Assembly (NCBI GenBank): GCA_017520845.1
Contig: JAFXEU010000050.1
Location: forward strand, 1 to 34,637
Direction of reading: 5' to 3'
DNA from: Kiritimatiellia bacterium
GTDB taxonomy: Bacteria > Verrucomicrobiota > Kiritimatiellia > RFP12 > UBA1067
Length of the DNA: 34,637 bases
Below are positions 28,733 through 34,637 of this stretch, piece after piece. Each line of letters begins with the position of its first letter. The stretch's first letter is position 1. The notes below the pieces were generated by a model that was not told the origin of the DNA, searched no databases, and saw only the letters and a program-made list of their open reading frames with translations. A program made the position numbers and the translations under genes.

Positions 28733-31663
28733 ATGGTCGAAAGAAAGTCATTGTTCGCGGGTCTTTTCGCGTTCGTTTGTTCTTGGGCTTGGGCGGAAGT
28801 CATCGACCTCAACGGCTCTGCGCGCACGGTCGGCGCGGATGAATACGCCGCCGAATTTACGAACACTTCCGAAACACTCGCCGAACTGACGGTTGAGAAT
28901 ACCGAAGCCGCCGAATTTTCGGGTAAGATATCCGGCAATATCAAACTGGTGAAAGCGGGTGCCGGTCAACTTGATATCACGACCGTCAATGATTTTACGG
29001 GCGGGGTCGATCTCAGGGCTGGAATAATCAACTTCACCGTCGCCGGGTCACTCGGATCGGGAAAGGTGACGATTTCAAGTGGCGCGACACTACGACTTGG
29101 AGCAGCCGTTGAATGCTCCAACCCCATTCATTTGATGGCGAGTGGAAGTAAACTGATTTCTGCAAATGCTTCTTCTAAATTTATGGGAGATATTACAGGC
29201 GAAAGCGGGATCACTTTTACACCAGATCATTCTGGTAATAAAAAGCATTTTACTGTTTATGGAAGTGTAACGATTCCTGATGGCGTGGTGAAGGCCGCGT
29301 ACAGGCAAGAGACTTATGTAAATTTTCGTGGACCAGTGAAGGTTAAAGCAGTGGACGGCAATAATGGTGGTGGTCACGTTGCGGCATTTAGGTTTTATTC
29401 AAATGAAAACATGTGGCAATACTTTCAGTTTCGCCGGTATAATAATTCATCCTATGCTCCTTATTTCGCAGCCGGAGCCATTCCAGTGACAAGTTATATC
29501 AATATGAAAAACAGAACGAGTACCTCATATGGTTTTTCTATTGACGGTGATCAGTGTTTCAAATATTTACAGTTTACTACTCCAGATAAGGGCTGTGCTC
29601 ACTTAAAGGCTAATTCATTGTCGACTGTGACGCTTGGCTCTGAAGTTGAAGTTACTGGTAGCCAGAGTGGAACGGCATATATTTTTGAAGGATCTTCTTT
29701 AAGCCTCGTTTACTCTCCTGAAAACACTGATTCGCCATGGACGATTGCGTCTGGCACTTCTACGATGAAGGGAACGTTAACGGTTGAGAGAGGCATTCTT
29801 TCAATTGAAGGGTCTGCGACATTTGCGAATGTCCCGAAAATTACAGTCAATGAATCGGGTGTCTTTTCGTGCACATCAACGGGGACGACTCCTTTAAATT
29901 CCCTTAAACATATTGAGCTTTCTGAAGAGGCAACGTTCAATGTCGGCGAAGGAATTGAAATTTCTCTCGATTCATTCCTTGTTGACGGTAAGCCGCCAAG
30001 AGCTTTCGGCTGGTTTACGGGATCGGATAATGAAAATCCCGTAGAAGGCGACCAGAAGTCGATTCCGCAGATTAAAGGCACGGGCCGCATTTATATTCCT
30101 TTCCAAGGTAGTGCGACGGAGGCGACGTGGGACGGTGGTGCCGGTGAGAGCGATACGCTCGTGACGACGGCGGCGAACTGGGATGGCGACATGCTTCCTG
30201 ATTTTTCGGGCGGTCTGACCGCCACCTTCGCAACAGGCGGGAAAGTTGCAACGTTTACATCTGTATCGTCCTTAGACGCTATCAATTTTTCCGCAGAAGA
30301 AGGATTTACGTTGAACGCTCAAGACGAGAACGCAAAAGTCGTCTTGGCGAGCGGTATCGCGGTCGCTGAAAATTCCGGCGAAACGGTCGTTACCAACACG
30401 CTTGATGTGCCCTTTCACATGACTGGTGAACAAAATTGGCAGACGCCGGCGAATACGGTTCTTGAGATTCGCAAGCCGATTACATCAGAAACGAGTACTC
30501 TGTTTATATTGGGTGGCAGGGGAAGCTATGATATCTATTCGACGAACACATTTTCGGGGTCTGTTAAGTTGACAAACGGCCTGACGCGTGTGTTCACCAA
30601 GAGGGGAGCGTTTGGTGTGTCAGAGGACGGCAGTAATGTGGCATTGCAAAATAATCAAGGAGCCCGATTGACGCTTTATGGAACAGAGATTGACAAGCCG
30701 TTTACATTGAGTAAACCGGCGGGTAATAATGCCGGAGGACTGACATTTGCGGCAGGTGCAAGCAATGCCTTCCTCAAAGCGTTTACTGCTGGACATAACT
30801 GGACTCCTTCCCCAGCACATGGTGCCGTAATCGCCTTTTTAGGCGAAACGACAATAGGAAGTTATTTTCGTCCGGATATGACAGCCGGCAGCGTGAAGAT
30901 GATTTTTGGCGGTAGGGCTTCATTTGGGACAGGTTCTCAATTTTACGGCGGCACGACAGTATTTAAATCATCGTCCAATACTCTTGCTAATGTTGAAGGC
31001 ACTGATAAATCTCTTGTCTATGTTCGCGTGAATACCACGCTGGATTTGCAGGCTCCGGATTGCTTCAAGAATACTCCGAATGTGACGATGGCGAATCAAG
31101 AAGGACGAAACGAATCGTATATTCGTCTCAACGGCAACGATCAATCGTTCGGCAATTTGAATATCGTCAATCCTTACGGCTACATTACGACGCCTTCAGA
31201 TAAACCGGCGACATTTGCGTTTGACCAGACAAGTGATTGGACGCCACGTGCGGATGTCTTCCAAGGCCCGATCTCTCTTTCAAAGGGCGGTATGGCAACG
31301 GTGACAATCAACTCATCGATGCAGACAACAGGCGGCGATTTGACGGTGACCGGCGGTACGCTCGCGTTCGGCGAGAGCGGCGTTCTTTCGTCGGTCACGA
31401 ATATCACCGTCAGCGGCGAGGGATCGCTTGTGACGTTGGTGTCCAAAGCGAATCTGCCCAATCACAAGAAGTCGATTCTCCGTCTGAATGACGGCGGCAA
31501 GCTCCAGATCCCGTCCGGGATGAACTTGAAAGTGGCCGAACTCTACATCGATGGCAATAAGCGGCGGGACGGCAACTATACCGCCGGCAACGCGGCCGAT
31601 ATAGTCGCCGGCGAGGGTTCGCTCATTGTCGGTTCGCCTGCGTTTAAAATCATCATTCGGTAA
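28733..31663 (+). CDS. Second autotransporter-type beta-strand-repeat (PATR-like) surface protein
   Basis: 976 residues; a perfect AGGAGG (28721-28726) 6 nt before ATG 28733. Signal peptide M-V-E-R-K-S-L-F-A-G-L-F-A-F-V-C-S-W-A-W-A (1-21). Repeats such as V-K-A-G-A-G-Q-L-D-I-T-T-V-N-D-F-T-G-G-V-D-L near 77-98 and L-T-V-T-G-G-T-L-A-F-G-E near 880 are passenger-associated repeat type. A W-D-G-G-A-G-E-S-D-T ... A-A-N-W-D-G module (near 463) parallels the W-T-G-A module of the first protein. No beta-barrel; it ends S-P-A-F-K-I-I-I-R, matching F-K-V-I-V-R of the other. There is no poly-G tract here. The next gene begins 1 nt after its stop. Confidence 0.85.
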   Translation: MVERKSLFAGLFAFVCSWAWAEVIDLNGSARTVGADEYAAEFTNTSETLAELTVENTEAAEFSGKISGNIKLVKAGAGQLDITTVNDFTGGVDLRAGIINFTVAGSLGSGKVTISSGATLRLGAAVECSNPIHLMASGSKLISANASSKFMGDITGESGITFTPDHSGNKKHFTVYGSVTIPDGVVKAAYRQETYVNFRGPVKVKAVDGNNGGGHVAAFRFYSNENMWQYFQFRRYNNSSYAPYFAAGAIPVTSYINMKNRTSTSYGFSIDGDQCFKYLQFTTPDKGCAHLKANSLSTVTLGSEVEVTGSQSGTAYIFEGSSLSLVYSPENTDSPWTIASGTSTMKGTLTVERGILSIEGSATFANVPKITVNESGVFSCTSTGTTPLNSLKHIELSEEATFNVGEGIEISLDSFLVDGKPPRAFGWFTGSDNENPVEGDQKSIPQIKGTGRIYIPFQGSATEATWDGGAGESDTLVTTAANWDGDMLPDFSGGLTATFATGGKVATFTSVSSLDAINFSAEEGFTLNAQDENAKVVLASGIAVAENSGETVVTNTLDVPFHMTGEQNWQTPANTVLEIRKPITSETSTLFILGGRGSYDIYSTNTFSGSVKLTNGLTRVFTKRGAFGVSEDGSNVALQNNQGARLTLYGTEIDKPFTLSKPAGNNAGGLTFAAGASNAFLKAFTAGHNWTPSPAHGAVIAFLGETTIGSYFRPDMTAGSVKMIFGGRASFGTGSQFYGGTTVFKSSSNTLANVEGTDKSLVYVRVNTTLDLQAPDCFKNTPNVTMANQEGRNESYIRLNGNDQSFGNLNIVNPYGYITTPSDKPATFAFDQTSDWTPRADVFQGPISLSKGGMATVTINSSMQTTGGDLTVTGGTLAFGESGVLSSVTNITVSGEGSLVTLVSKANLPNHKKSILRLNDGGKLQIPSGMNLKVAELYIDGNKRRDGNYTAGNAADIVAGEGSLIVGSPAFKIIIR

Positions 31664-31664
31664 A

Positions 31665-34367
31665 ATGAAACGAAAATTACTGGTTACGGTTTTCGCGCTC
31701 GGTTTGAGTGTCGCCGCGCGGGCCGGGGCCTGGGACTTTCACGGGGCTGAGCGGGAGATCACTTGCGCGAGATCGCTTAAATCCGAAAAAATTAATGGCG
31801 CCTTTACATTGGAACTGAGGCTGTCGCCCAAAGCCTTTGAAAAGGCGCAGGGCGAAGGTATGGTCTGCTCGTGGGGCAACGGTTACAACAACGGCTGGAG
31901 ACTTGTGTTCACGAAGGCGAAAGGCGGCTATCGCGCGGCGTTTTCGCTCGGGCATGAGGACGGCAAGCGCGGCGGCGTGCGATTCGTCGGTGCGCTCCCG
32001 ACGAACGTGTGGACGACGCTCGCCGTCACGTTCGACGGAGCGCGTGTCAATCTCTACCGCGACGGCGTCTGGAACGCCACCGCCGACCGTCCGCACGGCT
32101 TTGCGCCCGCACATCCCGCCCAGTTGGCCCTCGGCGGCGCACGTTGCGGCATTTCGTTTTTTCCGTTCGACTGCTCGCGCGCCGAGCTTCTGCCGCGCGC
32201 GTTGACGGCCGATGAAATCGCGGCGCGTTATATGGGGGCTGTCCCCAAGAGCGAATGGCCGGCTTCCTTTCGGCGGCGGAAGGCTGATGCCGATTTGGCG
32301 CACGGGCGTTTTGACGCGGCGGCGGAAGGGTATGCGGAATTGTACCGCGAAGCCTGCCTGCGTGTCTCCCCTCATCGCGCCGAGATCGCTTTCGCCTATG
32401 CCGATGCGCTCGCGCAAGGCGGAAAAGCCGAGGAAGCGAAAAACGTCTGCCGCGAAATCGCCGCCGCGACGGATCTGCCGCTGTATCTGACGCGCGAGGC
32501 CGCGGAGAAGGCGGGGCTTCCCGATCCGCATCCCGCGGCGCCGCTTCCGACGGTCTCCGCCTGGCGGCCGGCGGCGCGGACGGACTGCGTGTATGTGATC
32601 GCGACGAACGGCAGCGATGCGGCGGCCGGGACGCCCGCCGCGCCTCTGGCGACGCTCGGTGCGGCGCTTGAGCGCGTGCGTGCGCGCGTCGCCGAAGACG
32701 GGTGGCCGACGGGTGGGGTGCAGATCGTTCTGCGCGGCGGGCGCTATCAGATGGCGGAAACGTGCGAGTTGACGGCGGCCGATTCCGGTGCGCCGGGTGC
32801 GCCGCTCGTGATTTGCGCCTGGCCGGGTGAGACGGTCGTCTTCGATGGGGCGCGCGAGGTGACGGCGTGGCGTCAGCCGACGGAGGAAGAGGCGTCGCGA
32901 CTGGCGTCTGCGGCGCGCTCGCACGTGCGCGTCGCCGATCTCCCGGAGGCGGTTTTCGGCGAACTGCCGCCGCTTCAGCCCTACGGTTACGGCCGCAGAG
33001 GCGGCAAGATGATCGATCTGTCGGAGGACGGGCGACTGCTCACCTCGGCGCGTCATCCGAATGCGGGGTTTGCCGTCGTCACCGCGTCCGACCGCGAGAC
33101 GTTCACCGCCGATTTCGGCGATCTGTCGGGATGGGAGAACGAAAAGAACGTCTTCGCCACCGGTTACTGGTGGAATTTCTGGTCGGATCGGACGCTGGCC
33201 GTCGCGTCGATCGATCCGGCGGCGAACACCGTGACGCTTGCGGCGGGCGAGCCCCGGAAAAAAGCGGACGGCCGGGCGATCAGGAAAGGGGCGGCCGTTT
33301 TCCTCACAAATGCGCTTCGGGCGCTGGATGCGCCGGGCGAATGGTATCTCGACCGAGACGCGCGCAAACTTTATGTCTGGCCGCGTTCTGCGGCGTCTGT
33401 GCGCTTCGCGCTCAATACGCGTGACGGTGCGTTTTTCCGCTTGGCCGGCGCGCGGTCTGTCGTTCTGAAAGACCTTGTCTTCGAGGGGACGTGTTCGACG
33501 GCTGTGACGATGGATTCGGTGAGCGATATCTGGGTCAAGGGCTGCACGTTCCGTCTGTGCGGTCGCGGGGGCGTGCGGGCGTCGGGCGCGCGCGTGCGCA
33601 TCGATTCGTGCCGGTTCTACGATCTCGGTAGAAGCGCGGTTTCGCTTTCCGGCGGGTCGCGCGAGACGTTGTCGCGCGCCGACAATCTGGTGATCGACTG
33701 CGAGGCGTTCAATCTCGGCCGTCACTGGCGGACGTATTCGCCGGCGGTGCACGCGACCGGCTGCGGGATCGACATCGTCGCCAACCGTTTCCACGATCTG
33801 CCCTCAAGCGCGATCCGCGCCGACGCGAACGACGTGCGCGTCGTCTCGAACCGCATCTGGCGGTGCGTGCTTGAAAGCGACGATCAGGGGGCGTTCGACA
33901 TCTACGCCAATCCGACGTTTGCCGGTGTCGAGATCGCCGACAACGTCTGGGAGGATATCGGCGGAGGCGATATCGCCCATACGGGGCAGGCCGCGGTTCG
34001 CTTGGATGATATGATCTGCGGCGTCGTCATCCGGGGCAACCGGTTCGTCCGCTGCGGCCGCGGGATTTTCGGCGCGGTGCAGGTCAACGGCGGAAGACGC
34101 AATTTCATCGACGGCAACGCGTTTGTCGATTGCCGGCTGGATGTTTCGGTTCAGAGCAAAAGCGCGGCCAAGTGGGCCGGCCTTTGCCGACGTTATGCGC
34201 ATCTCTTTGCCTCTCCCGTCTACAACGCGCGGTATCCGGGCTTTTCGGCGTTGCCGTCGGCGCCGCCGGAGAATTATGTCTGGCGCAGCCGGCTCGAGGG
34301 CGTTTCTCGCAGCATCAGGCCGCGGGCGTTTTCCGTTTCTCCGCCCGGAGAACGGACGGCGCCGTAG
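31665..34367 (+). CDS. Exported LamG plus right-handed beta-helix protein (GH141-like or pectate-lyase-like)
   Basis: 900 residues from ATG 31665, one base after the upstream stop (TAAAATG); the open frame from 31626 lies inside that gene. Signal peptide M-K-R-K-L-L-V-T-V-F-A-L-G-L-S-V-A-A-R-A (1-20). Residues about 25-190 are a LamG/concanavalin-like domain (W-T-T-L-A-V-T-F-D-G, ending L-T-A-D-E-I-A-A-R-Y). About 205-300 is a helical TPR-like linker. From about 320 is a beta-helix: V-I-A-T-N-G-S-D-A-A-A-G-T, I-V-L-R-G-G-R-Y, A-P-G-E-W-Y-L-D-R-D-A-R-K-L-Y-V-W-P, then many short N-x-F/C-x-F coils to about 850. The W-Y-L-D ... L-Y-V-W-P pattern recalls GH141-type enzymes. It may bind or cleave plant or host glycans. 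Very GC-rich. Confidence 0.8.
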   Translation: MKRKLLVTVFALGLSVAARAGAWDFHGAEREITCARSLKSEKINGAFTLELRLSPKAFEKAQGEGMVCSWGNGYNNGWRLVFTKAKGGYRAAFSLGHEDGKRGGVRFVGALPTNVWTTLAVTFDGARVNLYRDGVWNATADRPHGFAPAHPAQLALGGARCGISFFPFDCSRAELLPRALTADEIAARYMGAVPKSEWPASFRRRKADADLAHGRFDAAAEGYAELYREACLRVSPHRAEIAFAYADALAQGGKAEEAKNVCREIAAATDLPLYLTREAAEKAGLPDPHPAAPLPTVSAWRPAARTDCVYVIATNGSDAAAGTPAAPLATLGAALERVRARVAEDGWPTGGVQIVLRGGRYQMAETCELTAADSGAPGAPLVICAWPGETVVFDGAREVTAWRQPTEEEASRLASAARSHVRVADLPEAVFGELPPLQPYGYGRRGGKMIDLSEDGRLLTSARHPNAGFAVVTASDRETFTADFGDLSGWENEKNVFATGYWWNFWSDRTLAVASIDPAANTVTLAAGEPRKKADGRAIRKGAAVFLTNALRALDAPGEWYLDRDARKLYVWPRSAASVRFALNTRDGAFFRLAGARSVVLKDLVFEGTCSTAVTMDSVSDIWVKGCTFRLCGRGGVRASGARVRIDSCRFYDLGRSAVSLSGGSRETLSRADNLVIDCEAFNLGRHWRTYSPAVHATGCGIDIVANRFHDLPSSAIRADANDVRVVSNRIWRCVLESDDQGAFDIYANPTFAGVEIADNVWEDIGGGDIAHTGQAAVRLDDMICGVVIRGNRFVRCGRGIFGAVQVNGGRRNFIDGNAFVDCRLDVSVQSKSAAKWAGLCRRYAHLFASPVYNARYPGFSALPSAPPENYVWRSRLEGVSRSIRPRAFSVSPPGERTAP
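32233..32250 (+). repeat. REP-like palindrome inside the coding sequence
   Basis: GGGGGCTGTCCCC (12 of 13 identical to the REP core) followed by AAGAGCGA. It is read in frame as G-A-V-P-K-S exactly at the LamG/linker boundary. Confidence 0.4.
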
Positions 34368-34378
34368 CGGGACGGCGT

Positions 34379-34637
34379 TCAATGGCCTTCGCCGACAGCG
34401 TTTCGGATTTTAATAGCTTGGGGGACTGTCCCCATTGGCGATAATCCTATTTCGAATAACTCATGCGCTGTTTCATAGCAAATTGCGCGGCGTTCGTTCT
34501 CGGATAAGGGAAGTTTAAGAAACTCTGAAATAACAGCAGCAGGATCTTGCCACGGAGCATCTGTTCCAAATAGGATACGATTTGCTCCGTGCATTCGAAT
34601 CATCCTGAAAATCTGTTCGTTCGGCATCCAGAAAAAT
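34379..34637 (-). CDS. Amidohydrolase (Amidohydro_2) C-terminal part, partial, runs off right edge
   Basis: About 85 residues visible; the frame is open past the window's right end, so the internal ATG at 34627 is not a proven start. A-N-R-I-L-F-G-T-D-A-P-W is the hallmark of metal-dependent amidohydrolase-2 TIM barrels, where the Asp binds the catalytic metal. The helix L-S-E-N-E-R-R-A-I-C-Y-E-T-A-H-E-L-F is the usual C-terminal end. The last 20 or so codons (L-S-P-M-G-T-V-P-Q-A-I-K-I-R) are simply the translated REP copy D and its flank, so the natural C-terminus was replaced by repeat DNA. It is convergent with the beta-helix gene, 11 nt apart. Confidence 0.75.
   Translation of the reverse strand, partial: FFWMPNEQIFRMIRMHGANRILFGTDAPWQDPAAVISEFLKLPLSENERRAICYETAHELFEIGLSPMGTVPQAIKIRNAVGEGH
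34412..34445 (+). repeat. REP-like palindromic repeat, copy D
   Basis: AATAGCTTG then GGGGACTGTCCCC (34421-34433) and ATTGGCGATAAT. It overlaps the 3' end of the minus-strand amidohydrolase gene. Confidence 0.8.

Noticed and set aside
31677-33794. A 705-residue open frame antisense to the LamG/beta-helix gene
   Set aside because: Very Arg-rich and low in order; it arises from the high-GC codon use of the real plus-strand gene, which has a signal peptide and recognisable domains.

Overview
The window looks like part of a chromosome from an anaerobic, probably gut-associated member of the Verrucomicrobiota/Kiritimatiellota group. This is inferred from gene content and not proved: exported uronide-degrading enzymes, Tat-exported Gfo/Idh/MocA and TIM-barrel proteins, very long autotransporter-type beta-strand-repeat surface proteins without a beta-barrel, and many small palindromic dispersed repeats. 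Base composition is strongly mosaic. The DUF4139 gene, the uronide cluster and the last beta-helix gene are GC-rich, while 2.5-10.7 kb is clearly AT-rich, so that block looks acquired.

Layout. 1-0.26 kb: the 3' end of a HipA-type kinase gene. 0.7-2.4 kb: an exported DUF4139 protein. 3.06-10.74 kb: a compact, same-strand island of nine genes (two small acidic proteins, one with a zinc ribbon; a coiled-coil protein; two P-loop GTPases side by side; a tail-anchored Sel1 protein; a Cys-based phosphatase; an unknown protein; a secreted Sel1 protein). This island is the best candidate for an undescribed system. It resembles in outline the 'double-GTPase' biological-conflict loci, but its full gene set is not one I recognise. 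10.75-11.7 kb is non-coding and unusually rich in tandem repeats and palindromes. 11.7-13.07 kb is an IS30-family element flanked by a 14-bp direct repeat. 13.2-13.9 kb: an L,D-transpeptidase. 13.96-16.3 kb: two Tat-exported sugar-metabolism proteins.

16.6-24.3 kb is a uronic-acid catabolic locus. A XylR/AraC-type regulator is divergent from GH88 unsaturated glucuronyl hydrolase, a GatC-like EIIC permease, KduI, a heparinase II/III-family lyase and KduD. GH88, KduI and the lyase all carry signal peptides while KduD does not. This suggests that unsaturated uronides are cut and isomerised outside the cytoplasm, imported, then reduced inside.

24.5-34.4 kb encodes surface or secreted proteins: a PATR-type protein whose fifth to fifteenth codon region holds an 11-G tract (a likely phase-variation switch), a Tat-exported metallo-beta-lactamase-fold protein, a second PATR-type protein sharing the C-terminal FK-[VI]-I-[VI]-R ending, and a LamG plus right-handed beta-helix protein. 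The window closes with the 3' end of a minus-strand amidohydrolase.

Three dispersed repeat families tie the window together. (a) A roughly 110-160 bp 'leader' element with an extended -10 promoter and a conserved short reading frame, at about 359, 2771 and 13066. (b) A REP-like palindrome GGGGACTGTCCCC with a conserved ATTGGCGATAA tail. (c) An ATGCCTTCGGCAT hairpin, once alone and once nested in a 235-bp inverted-repeat element. No tRNA, rRNA or CRISPR array was seen.
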